This document shows positions 20,656 to 30,911 of a stretch of DNA of 64,000 bases, piece by piece. The stretch is from Pseudomonas wenzhouensis. Lineage in GTDB: Bacteria > Pseudomonadota > Gammaproteobacteria > Pseudomonadales > Pseudomonadaceae. The notes beneath the pieces are model-generated. The model searched no databases. It was not told the origin of the DNA and was given only the letters and a program-made list of their open reading frames with translations. Within the stretch, counting starts at the first letter, position 1, and the number at the start of each line of letters is the position of its first letter. The stretch spans positions 2,728,001 to 2,792,000 of the forward strand of contig NZ_CP072610.1 of NCBI RefSeq assembly GCF_021029445.1, in the 5' to 3' direction. The position numbers were made by a program, and so were the translations under genes.

Positions 20656-23600
20656 ATGGCCAGATCGACTGACCAGACCCCGCCCCTGCCGCATATACCG
20701 GCGATGGATCCCGTCGAATTCGAACAAACCTGGCAAGATGCACCGCGTTTGCTGGCGGCCCTCAATGGCGCAAAACTCGGCACCTGGTATTGGGACATTG
20801 GCACTGGCCAGGTCAACTGGTCACGTGGCGCCCAGGCATTGTTCGGCCTGGACCCCAGCCGCCCCGTCAGCCAACCGCTGAACTACTTCGAACTGATTCA
20901 GGAAGAAGAGCGCCCGGCGATCCTGGCGAATTTCAATGCCATCGTCAGGGGCGAACAGATTTTCGATGTCCTGCGTCACCGCATCCGCTGGCCCGATGGC
21001 AGCCTGCACTGGCTGGAAATCACCGGCAGCCTGCAATACGAGGCCGACGGTCGGCCACGCATGTTCGGTGTCATCCGCGACATCAGCGCCCAGCAGGAGC
21101 GCGCCGCAGCCTTGCGCGCCTCGGAAGAACGTTTCGCCAGCCTGTTCCGTCTGAGCCCCGACATCATGATGCTGGTGCGCTACGACAACAGCGAAATCGT
21201 CGAGGTCAATCAGCACTTCACCCAGGCCTTTGGCTGGGCTGCCAGCGAGATCATCGGCCGCGCCACCCACGAACTGAATATCTGGGTACACGCCAGCCAG
21301 CGCGATCATTTGCGCCAGCAGGCACCACTGAACCGCGAGCCACTGACGCAGGACGTGCAACTGCGCACCCGCGCTGGCGATATTCTCGACGGTGTACTGT
21401 CGAGCCAGTACATCGAACTGCAGGGCGAGCGCCTGATGCTCTGCACCTTCCTCGACACCAGCGAACGCAAGCGGGCGGAAACTGCGCTACGCGCCAGTGA
21501 GGAAAAATTCGCCAAGGCCTTCATGCACACCCCTGATGCGGTCGCCATCACCGACCGCACCACCGGATGCTTCATCGAAGTCAATCCGAGCTTCGAGCGG
21601 CAATTTGGCTGGAGCAGTGCCGAAGCGGTGGGCCGCACCTCACTGGAGCTCGGCATATGGGCTGACCCCAGCGACCGCCAACGCATGCTCAACGCTGTGC
21701 AGACTGGGCGCCTGAACAACCTGGAGGTAAGGCTGTTCAGCCGCGACGGCGAGGTCACCACTAACCTCTTGTTCGGTGGCGAGATCGAGCTGAATGGCAC
21801 GACCTGCCTGGTACTCACGGTGCGCAACATCACCGAGCAACGCGCCCAGGAGCGCGCGCTCCATGAAAGCCGGCAACGCCTCAAGCTGGCGCTGGAGTCC
21901 GCCGACCTGGGAACCTGGGACTGGCACATTCCCGACAACCGACTGTATGCCAGCACCCGCGCCGCGCAGCTGCATAGTTTGCCAAGCCAACCGTTCGAAG
22001 GTGCCTTCTTCGACTTCTTTCGTCAGGTGCCGCTGGAAGATCGCTACAGCCTGCGCCAGAGCTACCTGCGCCTGATCGAAGAGCAGCGCAGCTACTATCA
22101 GGTCACCTATCGTGTGCAGCTTGCAACTGGCGGACTGCGCTTTCTCGAAAGCACCGCCAAACTGCAGCTCGACGATACCGGCCAACCGCTGCGTATGGTC
22201 GGAACGCTGGTCGATATCAGCGAGCGTGTTCTGCGCGAACAACGCCTGCAGGCATCGGAAGAGCGATTTGCCAAGGCGTTCCACTCCAGCCCGGACGCCA
22301 TCACCATCACCGAGCGTGGCAGCGGCCGCTATATCGAGGTCAACGAAGGCTTCACCCGCATCACCGGTTATCAGCCAGAGGAAGTGATCGGTCGTACGGC
22401 CTTCGATCTGAACATCTGGGCTTACCCCGAAGAGCGCCGGCAGATGATCGAGCGCCTGAGCCAGAACGGCCAGGTGCTGCACATGGAAATGCACGGCCGC
22501 CACCGCGAAGGCGAGATTCGCCTGGTCGACGTGTCCGTCCAGCCGATCGAAATCAATGGTCTGCCCTGCCTGCTGCTGACGGCGCGTGACATCAGCGAAC
22601 TGAAAGCAGCCCAGGCCCAGGCTCAGCACCTGGCCTACCATGATGCCCTGACCAACCTGCCCAACCGCGCCCTGCTGATGGACCGCCTGACCCAGCAGAT
22701 CGCCCTGCTCAAGCGCCATGATCTGCGCGGCGCGTTGCTGTTTCTCGACCTCGATCATTTCAAGCACATCAACGACTCGCTCGGCCATCCCGTTGGCGAT
22801 TCCGTGCTGCGCATGGTCACGGCGCGACTGGAAGCCAGCGTTCGCCTGGAAGATACCGTGGCACGCCTGGGCGGCGACGAATTCGTGGTGCTGCTTTCCG
22901 GCCTCGAGGGCAAGCGCTCGGAGGTCACTCGCTACGTACGTCAGGTCGCGGAAAAACTGCGTCATTTATTGGCCGAACCGATGCTGCTGGATGGTCACCG
23001 CCTGCAGGTCACCCCCAGTATCGGTATCGCCCTGCTCCCCGATCACGGCAATACCCCGGCGGATCTGCTCAAACGTGCCGACATCGCCCTCTACCGCGCC
23101 AAGGATTCCGGGCGCAATGCCATCCAGCTGTTTCGCAGCACCATGCAGGAAGCCGCCAGCGCCCGCCTGCGCCTGGAGAACGATCTGCGCCTGGCTCTGG
23201 CGCGCGGCGAATTCGAGCTGCATTTCCAGCCCCAGGTCGATGCCCGTGACGGCCAGGTAGTCGGTACCGAGGCGCTGCTACGCTGGCAACACCCACAACT
23301 GGGCCCGCAGTCACCGGCTCAGTTCATCCAGGTGCTCGAAGAAAGCGGTCTGATTATCGAAGTGGGCGGCTGGGTCTTGGCCGAGGCCTGTCATTTCTGC
23401 GCGCGATTGCTGGCTGACGGCTTGATCGATGGCGAGCGATTCAGCCTGTGCGTCAACATCAGCCCCCGGCAATTTCGCCAGCATGACTTCGTCGAGCGGG
23501 TCGCCAGCAGCCTGCGCGACAGCCGGCTACCCGGCAGCATGCTCAAGCTGGAGATCACCGAAGGCATCGTCATCCAGAATATCGATGACACCATCGGCAA

Positions 23601-23943
23601 GATGCTGCGCCTGAAAAAGCACGGCGTCAGCTTCGCCATGGATGATTTCGGCACAGGCTACAGCTCACTGACTTATCTCAAGCGCCTGCCCGTGGACATG
23701 CTGAAGATCGACCAATCGTTCGTGCGCGACGCCACCAACGATCCCAACGACGCCGAAATCATTCGCGCCATCATCGCCATGGCACGCAGCCTGGGCCTGG
23801 CGCTGATCGCCGAGGGCGTGGAACAGCAGGACCAACTGCACTTCCTGCAGGCCCAGGGTTGCCACCTCTATCAGGGCTACCTGTTCAGCAGGCCGCTAGC
23901 GCAGGAAGCCTTTCGCGCCCTACTGAGCCGCGCAGCCGACTGA
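20656..23943 (+). CDS. Five-PAS diguanylate cyclase/phosphodiesterase (PAS-GGDEF-EAL)
   Basis: The 1,095-residue protein lacks membrane segments and is probably a cytoplasmic sensor. About five PAS-type domains fill residues 30-655, several ending in PAC-like ISERVLREQRL or ISELKAAQ joints. The GGDEF domain follows (about 660-825, intact RLGGDEF, with an RLED inhibitory-site motif five residues before it). The EAL domain (about 850-1090) keeps EALLRW and DDFGTGYSSL, so it may be a bifunctional c-di-GMP enzyme. It is preceded by about 100 bases of AT-rich sequence and stands alone. Signal and net activity cannot be told. Confidence 0.92.
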   Translation: MARSTDQTPPLPHIPAMDPVEFEQTWQDAPRLLAALNGAKLGTWYWDIGTGQVNWSRGAQALFGLDPSRPVSQPLNYFELIQEEERPAILANFNAIVRGEQIFDVLRHRIRWPDGSLHWLEITGSLQYEADGRPRMFGVIRDISAQQERAAALRASEERFASLFRLSPDIMMLVRYDNSEIVEVNQHFTQAFGWAASEIIGRATHELNIWVHASQRDHLRQQAPLNREPLTQDVQLRTRAGDILDGVLSSQYIELQGERLMLCTFLDTSERKRAETALRASEEKFAKAFMHTPDAVAITDRTTGCFIEVNPSFERQFGWSSAEAVGRTSLELGIWADPSDRQRMLNAVQTGRLNNLEVRLFSRDGEVTTNLLFGGEIELNGTTCLVLTVRNITEQRAQERALHESRQRLKLALESADLGTWDWHIPDNRLYASTRAAQLHSLPSQPFEGAFFDFFRQVPLEDRYSLRQSYLRLIEEQRSYYQVTYRVQLATGGLRFLESTAKLQLDDTGQPLRMVGTLVDISERVLREQRLQASEERFAKAFHSSPDAITITERGSGRYIEVNEGFTRITGYQPEEVIGRTAFDLNIWAYPEERRQMIERLSQNGQVLHMEMHGRHREGEIRLVDVSVQPIEINGLPCLLLTARDISELKAAQAQAQHLAYHDALTNLPNRALLMDRLTQQIALLKRHDLRGALLFLDLDHFKHINDSLGHPVGDSVLRMVTARLEASVRLEDTVARLGGDEFVVLLSGLEGKRSEVTRYVRQVAEKLRHLLAEPMLLDGHRLQVTPSIGIALLPDHGNTPADLLKRADIALYRAKDSGRNAIQLFRSTMQEAASARLRLENDLRLALARGEFELHFQPQVDARDGQVVGTEALLRWQHPQLGPQSPAQFIQVLEESGLIIEVGGWVLAEACHFCARLLADGLIDGERFSLCVNISPRQFRQHDFVERVASSLRDSRLPGSMLKLEITEGIVIQNIDDTIGKMLRLKKHGVSFAMDDFGTGYSSLTYLKRLPVDMLKIDQSFVRDATNDPNDAEIIRAIIAMARSLGLALIAEGVEQQDQLHFLQAQGCHLYQGYLFSRPLAQEAFRALLSRAAD

Positions 23944-23993
23944 CACGCGATGATCGTGGGCCCGACGCTGCGGAACATGCCTGCTCAGCCCAC

Positions 23994-25070
23994 TCAATGC
24001 AGGCGCTTGCGGCACATCAACTGCGCCAGTTTGGTACTGTCCGGCCGTTCGACAATGCCTTTCTCGGTCACGATGTAGTCCACCAGATCAGCAGGCGTCA
24101 CATCGAACAGCGGATTGACTGCAGGCACATCAGTTGCCACGCGATGCCCGGCCACCTCCAGCAACTCACGACCATCACGCTCTTCGAGGCGCATGTCCTC
24201 AGCGTCTTCCAGGCTCATGTCGATGCTCGAACTCGGTGCCACGACCATCATCCGCACCCCATGGTGCATGGCGTTGACCGCCAACTGATAGGTGCCGATC
24301 GTGTTGACGACATCGCCATTGGCGGCAATGCACTCAGCCCCCACGACCACCCAGGTGATGCCCTTGGTTTTCATCAGATGAGCAGCGGCGGCATCGACAT
24401 TGAGGCTGACCGGCACACCATCGCCCGCCAGTTCCCAGGCCGTGAGGCGGGCACCGTGCAACTCGGGACGGGTTTCATCGACATAAACATGTTCGAGCAA
24501 ATCATCCAGATACGCTGCGCGAATCACGCCAAGCGCCGTACCGAAGCCGCCGGTCGCCAGCGCGCCGGCATTGCCGTGCGTCAGCAATACCTGCGGGTTG
24601 CCCTGATGCTTGCGAATCAGCTCGATGCCCAGTTGCGCCATGGTCAGGTTGGCCTCGCGGTCGCTCAGGTGAATGCCAACTGCCTCGGCCTCCAGCAGCG
24701 CCAGCATGTCATCGCCGTCCTTGAGCCGCATCAGGCGCTCACGCATACGCTGCAAAGCCCAGGACAGGTTGACGGCCATCGGCCGCACGTGCGCTAGACG
24801 GGCAAAATCGGCCTCCAGCGCCTCACGCCAGTCACCACCGAGCGCCAGCCGGGCCCGCGCCCCCAGCACCAGAGCGTAAGCCGCCGCGATGCCGATAGCC
24901 GGGGCACCACGCACCACCCCGTCGCCAATCGCGTCCGCCACCTCGGCAGCCGTTTCGAAACGCAGCCAGGTTTGCCGATGCGGCAGCAGGCGCTGATCGA
25001 GCGCGTACAGCGCGCCCTCGCGCCACTCGATGGCCTGAACCTTCTCCACCGCCAGCAATTGCTCGCGCAT
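23994..25070 (-). CDS. mtnA: S-methyl-5-thioribose-1-phosphate isomerase
   Basis: It isomerises methylthioribose-1-phosphate to methylthioribulose-1-phosphate in methionine salvage. The 358-residue protein has [18 protein letters not shown] and [16 protein letters not shown], typical of the eIF2B-related MtnA family. The ATG at 25070 follows GGAG by 7 bases and matches the P. aeruginosa start; two upstream in-frame starts are less likely. It is divergent from mtaD, the enzyme that opens the same pathway. Confidence 0.95.
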   Translation of the reverse strand: MREQLLAVEKVQAIEWREGALYALDQRLLPHRQTWLRFETAAEVADAIGDGVVRGAPAIGIAAAYALVLGARARLALGGDWREALEADFARLAHVRPMAVNLSWALQRMRERLMRLKDGDDMLALLEAEAVGIHLSDREANLTMAQLGIELIRKHQGNPQVLLTHGNAGALATGGFGTALGVIRAAYLDDLLEHVYVDETRPELHGARLTAWELAGDGVPVSLNVDAAAAHLMKTKGITWVVVGAECIAANGDVVNTIGTYQLAVNAMHHGVRMMVVAPSSSIDMSLEDAEDMRLEERDGRELLEVAGHRVATDVPAVNPLFDVTPADLVDYIVTEKGIVERPDSTKLAQLMCRKRLH

Positions 25071-25228
25071 CGCGCACTCCATCCTAACCGCCAAAAAATC
25101 GCGGATTATACGCAGACAGCCAGGCGCCAGCCGAACAATCCGGCGGCCCTGGCGACTTCAAGCCAGGCACGTTCATCTATACACTGGCGGGCTTTCCTGC
25201 ATCGATCAAGCCAGACGGACACGCCATC

Positions 25229-26587
25229 ATGCCCGACGCCCCTCTCGACCTGTTGCTGCTGCCCACCTGGCTGGTGCCCGTGGAGCCCGCCGGGGTCGTA
25301 TTGCGCGAGCATGGTCTGGGCATACGCGACGGCCACATCAGCCTGATCGCCCCCCGCGCCGAAGCACTGCGCCACCGGGCAACGCAGGTTTTAGAGTTGC
25401 CGCAATGCCTGCTTGCACCGGGGTTGATCAACGCCCATGGCCACGCCGCCATGAGCCTGTTTCGCGGCATAGCCGACGATCTGCCGCTGATGACCTGGCT
25501 GCACGAACATATCTGGCCTGCCGAAGGCAAATGGGTCGACGAGAACTTCGTCCGTGACGGCACCGAGCTGGCCATCGCCGAACAGATCAAGAGCGGCATC
25601 ACCTGCTTCTCCGACATGTATTTCTACCCGCACACCGCAGCCGACTGCGTGCATGCGGCGGGCATGCGCGCACAGATCACCGTGCCGGTGCTGGACTTTC
25701 CGGTACCTGGCGCACTCAATGCGGCCGAAGCACTGCGCAAGGGCTTGCAGCTGTTCGACGACCTCAAGCAACACCCGCGCATCCGCATCGCCTTCGGCCC
25801 ACATGCGCCCTATACAGTCAGCGACGACAAGCTCGAGCAGATTCGCATGCTGGCCGACGAGCTGGATGCCGGTATTCACATGCATGTTCACGAAACCGCC
25901 GAGGAAGTGGCCGACGCCGTCGCCAGGCACGGTGAACGCCCGCTAGCCCGCCTGGCCCGCCTTGGCCTGCTCGGCCCGCGCTTTCAGGCCGTGCATATGA
26001 CGCAGATCGATGATGCCGATCTGGCGCTGCTGGTCGAACACAACTGCAGCGTGATTCATTGCCCCGAGTCCAATCTCAAGCTGGCCAGCGGCTTCTGTCC
26101 GGTCGAACGCCTGTGGCAGGCGGGTGTCAATGTCGCCATCGGCACTGACGGCGCGGCCAGCAACAATGATCTCGACCTGCTCGGCGAAACCCGCACCGCC
26201 GCCCTGCTGGCCAAGGCCGTTGCCGGCTCTGCCACGGCCCTCAACGCGCACAGCGCCTTGCGCATGGCGACCCTCAATGGTGCCCGCGCCCTGGGCCTGG
26301 AAGCGCAGACCGGTTCGCTGGAGCCGGGCAAACTGGCCGACCTGGTCGCCTTCGACCTGTCCGGGCTGGCCCAGCAACCGATCTACGATCCGGTCTCGCA
26401 ACTGATCTATGCCAGCAGCCGCGACTGCGTGAAGCATCTGTGGGTGGGCGGCAAACAATTGCTCGCTGATGGTCGCCTGACGCGCATGGACGAACAGGCA
26501 CTGATCGCCAAGGCCAGGGAATGGGGAGCCAGGATTGCGCAAAGGTCGCCGGAGCCACCTGAGAACCATGCCCACGGTCTACGCTGA
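25229..26587 (+). CDS. mtaD: 5-methylthioadenosine/S-adenosylhomocysteine deaminase
   Basis: This amidohydrolase deaminates MTA (to methylthioinosine) and SAH. The 452-residue TIM-barrel protein has metal-binding [16 protein letters not shown] and the [13 protein letters not shown] motif. P. aeruginosa has the same mtaD/mtnA arrangement and salvages MTA through methylthioinosine rather than an MTA phosphorylase. That route is likely here too. Its start codon has a weak ribosome-binding site. Confidence 0.92.
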   Translation: MPDAPLDLLLLPTWLVPVEPAGVVLREHGLGIRDGHISLIAPRAEALRHRATQVLELPQCLLAPGLINAHGHAAMSLFRGIADDLPLMTWLHEHIWPAEGKWVDENFVRDGTELAIAEQIKSGITCFSDMYFYPHTAADCVHAAGMRAQITVPVLDFPVPGALNAAEALRKGLQLFDDLKQHPRIRIAFGPHAPYTVSDDKLEQIRMLADELDAGIHMHVHETAEEVADAVARHGERPLARLARLGLLGPRFQAVHMTQIDDADLALLVEHNCSVIHCPESNLKLASGFCPVERLWQAGVNVAIGTDGAASNNDLDLLGETRTAALLAKAVAGSATALNAHSALRMATLNGARALGLEAQTGSLEPGKLADLVAFDLSGLAQQPIYDPVSQLIYASSRDCVKHLWVGGKQLLADGRLTRMDEQALIAKAREWGARIAQRSPEPPENHAHGLR

Positions 26588-26700
26588 GCACACCACTGCG
26601 ACAAACTGACATACATTGAACGAATCCGCGCCGCCCCATGCCCGATCTTAAACTGGCAACATAGCGGCAGTCCGCTTTCCACGCTTTGAAAGAGATGCTT

Positions 26701-27399
26701 ATGAGCAACGTCGACCGCGCCGAAATCGCCAAATTCGAAGCCCTGGCACACCGCTGGTGGGATCGCGAAAGCGAGTTCAAACCCCTGCATGACATCAATC
26801 CGCTGCGCGTCAACTGGATCGACGAGCGCGTCAGTCTGGCCGGCAAACGCGTGCTGGACGTCGGCTGTGGCGGCGGCATCCTCAGTGAAGCCATGGCCCA
26901 GCGCGGCGCAACGGTCACCGGTATCGACATGGGCGAGGCGCCGCTTGCCGTCGCCCAGTTGCACCAACTGGAGTCCGGCGTCGAGGTCGACTACCGGCAG
27001 ATCACCGCCGAGGCCCTGGCCGAGGAGATGCCCGGCCAGTTCGACGTGGTCACCTGCCTGGAAATGCTCGAACACGTGCCCGATCCGTCCTCGGTGATCC
27101 GCGCCTGCCACACCCTGGTCAAGCCCGGTGGCCAGGTGTTCTTCTCCACCATTAACCGCAACCCCAAAGCCTACCTCTTCGCCGTGATCGGCGCCGAGTA
27201 CATCCTGCGCCTGTTGCCGCGCGGCACCCATGACTTCAAGAAATTCATCCGCCCCTCCGAACTAGGCGCCTGGAGCCGTGCCGCCGGCCTCGAGGTCAAG
27301 GACATCATCGGCCTGACCTACAACCCGCTGACCAAGCATTACAAGCTGGCCGCCGACGTCGACGTCAACTACATGATCCAGACGCTGCGCAAGGAGTAA
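26701..27399 (+). CDS. ubiG: Ubiquinone biosynthesis O-methyltransferase
   Basis: It performs both O-methylations of ubiquinone synthesis with S-adenosylmethionine. The 232-residue class I methyltransferase has motif [13 protein letters not shown] and the UbiG start [13 protein letters not shown]. The ATG at 26701 (MSNVDRAEI) matches homologs; an upstream in-frame ATG adds five residues. It is followed after 6 bases by mupP and probably shares its transcript. Confidence 0.95.
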   Translation: MSNVDRAEIAKFEALAHRWWDRESEFKPLHDINPLRVNWIDERVSLAGKRVLDVGCGGGILSEAMAQRGATVTGIDMGEAPLAVAQLHQLESGVEVDYRQITAEALAEEMPGQFDVVTCLEMLEHVPDPSSVIRACHTLVKPGGQVFFSTINRNPKAYLFAVIGAEYILRLLPRGTHDFKKFIRPSELGAWSRAAGLEVKDIIGLTYNPLTKHYKLAADVDVNYMIQTLRKE

Positions 27400-27405
27400 G
27401 CACGC

Positions 27406-28077
27406 ATGCGTTTGCAAGCAGTTCTCTTCGATATGGACGGCACCCTGCTGGACTCGGCGCCGGATTTCATCGCCATCACCCAGGCCATGCGCACAGTGCG
27501 CGGCCTGCCGCCGCTGGCCGATAAGCTCATTCGTGACCAGATCTCCGGTGGTGCCCGCGCCATGGTCGCCAGCGCCTTCGATGAGGCGCCGGACTCCGCC
27601 GCCTTCGAGGTGTTGCGCCAGGAGTTTCTCGAGCGCTACCAGCAGCATTGCGCGGTGCTGACCCGCCCGTTCGAAGGTATCGAAGCCCTGCTCGACGATA
27701 TCGAACAGGCACGCCTGCTGTGGGGCGTGGCCACCAACAAACCTCTGCGCTACGCCGAGCCGATCATGCAGGGGCTGAAGCTGGCCGAACGCTCAGCGGT
27801 GCTGGTCTGCCCTGACCATGTCGAACGCAGCAAGCCCGCGCCGGACATGCTGTTGCTAGCCTGCCAGCAGATGGGGGTCAACCCCGAGGCCGTGCTGTTC
27901 GTCGGCGATGACGCCCGCGATATCGAATCGGGTCGCGCGGCAGGTTGCCGTACGGCAGCAGTGACCTACGGCTATATCCACCCCGAAGACAACCCGCGCA
28001 ACTGGGGGGCCGACGTAGTCGTCGATCACCCGTCGGAACTGCGCGCGGTACTCGATCGCGCGCTCTGCAGCTGCTGA
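27406..28077 (+). CDS. mupP: N-acetylmuramic acid 6-phosphate phosphatase (HAD family)
   Basis: MupP removes the phosphate from MurNAc-6P in the Pseudomonas peptidoglycan recycling route that bypasses de novo UDP-MurNAc synthesis. The 223-residue HAD hydrolase has motif [13 protein letters not shown], a helical cap, and the acidic motif [16 protein letters not shown]. The ubiG-mupP-yciK order is the P. aeruginosa order, which supports MupP over phosphoglycolate phosphatase, the nearest look-alike. Confidence 0.88.
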   Translation: MRLQAVLFDMDGTLLDSAPDFIAITQAMRTVRGLPPLADKLIRDQISGGARAMVASAFDEAPDSAAFEVLRQEFLERYQQHCAVLTRPFEGIEALLDDIEQARLLWGVATNKPLRYAEPIMQGLKLAERSAVLVCPDHVERSKPAPDMLLLACQQMGVNPEAVLFVGDDARDIESGRAAGCRTAAVTYGYIHPEDNPRNWGADVVVDHPSELRAVLDRALCSC

Positions 28078-28085
28078 TCGCGCAA

Positions 28086-28131
28086 GGCGGGTGAAACCCG
28101 CCATTTCTTCATTCGGCGGGGTTCACCCGCC
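28086..28131. repeat. REP pair in inverted orientation (REPIN-like)
   Basis: Two 17-base near-palindromes, GGCGGGTGAAACCCGCC and the inverse of GGCGGGTGAACCCCGCC, face each other across 12 bases between mupP and yciK. They differ at one or two positions. This is the structure of REPINs, which RAYT transposases mobilise in pseudomonads. No RAYT gene is in the window. Confidence 0.75.
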
Positions 28132-28163
28132 CTACTCTCAAGAGCTTTGCGAAGGATCTTCAC

Positions 28164-28904
28164 ATGTTCGATTACACCGCCCGCCCAGATCTGCTCAAGG
28201 ATCGCGTCATCCTGATCACCGGTGCCGGTCGCGGTATCGGTGCTGCGGCCGCCAAAAGCTTCGCCGCGCACGGCGCCACGGTATTGCTGCTGGGCAAGAC
28301 CGAAGCCAACCTGAGCCAGGTTTATGACGAAATCGAGGCCGCCGGCCATCCGCAGCCGGTGGTGATTCCCTTCAACCTGGAAACCGCCCTGCCGCACCAG
28401 TACGACGAGCTGGCGGTGATGATCGAAAACGAGTTCGGGCGCCTCGACGGCCTGCTGCACAACGCCTCGATCCTCGGCCCGCGTACGCCGCTGGAGCAAC
28501 TCTCCGGTGACAACTTCATGCGCGTGATGCAGATCAACGTCAACGCCATGTTCATGCTCAGCAGCACCCTGCTGCCACTGCTCAAGCTGTCGCAGGACGC
28601 TTCCGTGGCCTTCACTTCCAGCAGCGTTGGACGCAAGGGCCGGGCCTACTGGGGCGCCTATGCAGTGTCCAAATTCGCCACCGAGGGCCTGATGCAGGTC
28701 ATGGCCGACGAACTGGACGGCATCGCCAACGTACGTGCCAACAGCATCAACCCAGGCGCCACGCGCACCGCCATGCGCGCCCAGGCCTACCCGGGAGAAA
28801 ATCCGGCGACCCGTCCGCTGCCAGAAGACATCATGCCGCTCTATCTGTACCTGATGGGGCCGGACAGCAAAGGCGTCAACGGCCAGGCTTTCGACGCTCA
28901 GTAA
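28164..28904 (+). CDS. yciK: YciK-family short-chain dehydrogenase
   Basis: The 246-residue SDR has the TGAGRGIGAAAAKSF cofactor motif, HNASILG and the YAVSK active-site pair, and matches YciK (E. coli) style SDRs. Substrate is not known. It follows mupP behind a REP pair and an AAGGATCTTCAC region, so it may have its own promoter or be read through from ubiG-mupP. Confidence 0.88.
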   Translation: MFDYTARPDLLKDRVILITGAGRGIGAAAAKSFAAHGATVLLLGKTEANLSQVYDEIEAAGHPQPVVIPFNLETALPHQYDELAVMIENEFGRLDGLLHNASILGPRTPLEQLSGDNFMRVMQINVNAMFMLSSTLLPLLKLSQDASVAFTSSSVGRKGRAYWGAYAVSKFATEGLMQVMADELDGIANVRANSINPGATRTAMRAQAYPGENPATRPLPEDIMPLYLYLMGPDSKGVNGQAFDAQ

Positions 28905-28911
28905 ACAGCCT

Positions 28912-28937
28912 CTGGCCCGCTAGCTTCAGCGGGCCAG
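28912..28937 (+). terminator. GC-rich hairpin after yciK, possible terminator
   Basis: The perfect 10-bp inverted repeat CTGGCCCGCT/AGCGGGCCAG has a 6-base loop and lies just after the yciK stop. No T run follows, so termination is probable only by position. The next 200 bases, up to the GGDEF gene, show nothing else I can call. Confidence 0.5.
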
Positions 28938-29142
28938 GCCACGACAAAAATCCGTCACCCTCATTGCCGTGCGGCAGCACATTGCCACCAGTACCGCCAG
29001 ACAACCGGCAAGTGCTTGCCGAACAACGCCTCAGAAATCATCTAAGTGACTGACTTCACAAGACTTTATTCCAACATGAACCACCTGGCACGAAATTCGC
29101 TCTAACCCTCTCGTCGCACCAACGCGCGAGAGGTTCAGCTCA

Positions 29143-30069
29143 ATGGTTCCCCCCAGCCAGTCCAACACCATCGATTTCGATGCCGCCAAGTTGCAGCGTC
29201 TCGGTTTTACCGGCACGCGCAAGCTACCGCTCAAGCCTGCCGGCCTGGTGGAGTTGCGCCATCAACTGGGCCTGCAATTGCAAACCAGCCTGGACGTGGA
29301 ACGCATCCTCAACCTGTTCTTCCGCGAAGTGCAGCGCCTGGTGCCGCTCGATGCGCTGGCGTTCCAGCATCCCGCCCATGACCTGCGTCTGGAACTGGGT
29401 GAGCGCGCACCACACTCGGCGGGCTATCGCTTGAGCCACGAGGGTGAGTATTTGGGGGAGCTGATCTTCCGGCGCAAACAGCGTTTTGCCGAAAACGAAT
29501 TGATCCAGCTGGAATCGCTGCTCGCCAGCCTGCTGTTCCCGCTGCGCAATGCCCTGCTCTATCGCACGGCCCTGCAGAGCGCACTGCGCGACCCGCTGAC
29601 CGATACCGGCAACCGTATTGCCATGGAGCAGGTCCTGCAGCGCGAGGTGGATCTGGCCCGCCGCAACCTGCAGCCACTGTCCGTGCTGATGGTCGATATC
29701 GACCACTTCAAGCGCATCAACGACAACCATGGTCATGCGCTTGGCGACGAAGTGCTGAAAGCCGTGGCGCAAACCCTGAAGAACCAGCTGCGCAATATCG
29801 ACATGGTCTTTCGCTACGGTGGCGAGGAATTTCTCATCGTGCTTTCCGGCACCAGCCGGGAAAGCGCCGCCCTGGTAGGTGAACGCCTGCGCTTTGCAGT
29901 GATGGAATTGCAGTGCCTGGACGCGGGCCACCCCATTGATGTGTCCATCAGCCTGGGGTGTTCCAGCCTGCTGCCCGGCGAGTCGGTGGAAAGCCTGCTA
30001 CGTCGCGCCGACAATGCGCTATACATCGCCAAGCGCGAAGGGCGCAATCGTCTGAGCATGGCGGGATAA
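29143..30069 (+). CDS. Diguanylate cyclase with an N-terminal sensor-like region
   Basis: The 308-residue protein has an N-terminal region of about 130 residues that looks GAF-like (QTSLDVERILNLFFREVQRLVPLDAL) and a C-terminal GGDEF domain. The active site is RYGGEEF, an active form, and an RNID inhibitory-site motif lies five residues before it. No membrane segment is seen. It would make c-di-GMP in the cytoplasm. A homolog follows yciK at a similar place in P. aeruginosa as I recall. Confidence 0.9.
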   Translation: MVPPSQSNTIDFDAAKLQRLGFTGTRKLPLKPAGLVELRHQLGLQLQTSLDVERILNLFFREVQRLVPLDALAFQHPAHDLRLELGERAPHSAGYRLSHEGEYLGELIFRRKQRFAENELIQLESLLASLLFPLRNALLYRTALQSALRDPLTDTGNRIAMEQVLQREVDLARRNLQPLSVLMVDIDHFKRINDNHGHALGDEVLKAVAQTLKNQLRNIDMVFRYGGEEFLIVLSGTSRESAALVGERLRFAVMELQCLDAGHPIDVSISLGCSSLLPGESVESLLRRADNALYIAKREGRNRLSMAG

Positions 30070-30190
30070 CCACGCCTGACAGAGGGCATTCGGGCAATAC
30101 CTGTGCTGTGCTGCGCATCGTGAATAACAGGTGATTGCCCTTTGACCTCTACCTATTTATCCTGCGCACTTCCAATAGGAGTGCTCAGAT

Positions 30191-30799
30191 ATGGACTGTC
30201 GCCTACACATCACCTCGTTGAAACAGCTATTTGTCCTGCTCGGTTTCGCCCTTCTGGCAGGCGGCTGCAGCAGCACCTCTCAGCAGAGCGCCCGCTTCTG
30301 CGATAACAGTGGCTGTTCCGAACGCCCCCTCTCCTCCGTCTCAGCCGACTATCTGAACAAACCGGCTGTGGTCAAAAGCGAAGAAATCCTCAAGCTCGAA
30401 GAGGCTGCCGCCAGCGAACCCAAGGCCGCATACGATCTGTCCCTGCGTTACTTTCGAGGCGACGGCGTGCAGCGCAACAGTTATCAGGCTTTGCAATGGA
30501 TGCGCAAGGCAGGCCATGGTGGTCTACTGGAGGCCCAGAAAGCGCTGGGCGGCTATTACCTGAGCGGTTTTGAGGAAATGGGCAGCGACCCTCAAGAAGC
30601 CGAAAAATGGCTGTCGATGGCAGCAGCGCAAGGCGACCAGGAATCCGCCGCGCGCCTGGCCGAAGCCACGGAAGCTAAGAAATCAGAAGCCGAAGACTAC
30701 CGCTGGCGCAAGCACTGGCGTGAGTATTACCGCGGATACTGGTATCGAGGCTATTCGTACTTCGGCTACTGGCGACAAGGCTATTGGTACTACTACTGA
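30191..30799 (+). CDS. Sel1-repeat lipoprotein with an aromatic-rich tail
   Basis: The 202-residue protein begins with a lipoprotein signal ending in LLAGGC, so the mature form is acylated at Cys. Two to three Sel1-like helical repeats (about residues 75-160; YFRGDGV, GGYYLSG, WLSMAAAQGDQ) usually mediate protein contacts. The last 33 residues hold 18 Tyr, Trp or Phe with interspersed Arg and Gly, an unusual composition. An AATAGGAG site precedes the start. It is followed by a CsgG-like lipoprotein gene on the same strand. Function is unknown. Confidence 0.85.
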   Translation: MDCRLHITSLKQLFVLLGFALLAGGCSSTSQQSARFCDNSGCSERPLSSVSADYLNKPAVVKSEEILKLEEAAASEPKAAYDLSLRYFRGDGVQRNSYQALQWMRKAGHGGLLEAQKALGGYYLSGFEEMGSDPQEAEKWLSMAAAQGDQESAARLAEATEAKKSEAEDYRWRKHWREYYRGYWYRGYSYFGYWRQGYWYYY

Positions 30800-30911
30800 C
30801 AGCCCTCCAAATAAGCAAGAAAGCTCGGCCAGGGAAGGCAAGGGTGATCCCTGCCGCATCTGGCTAAGCGAATGATCGTCCGACACTACAACATATGGAG
30901 AAGTGCATTTC

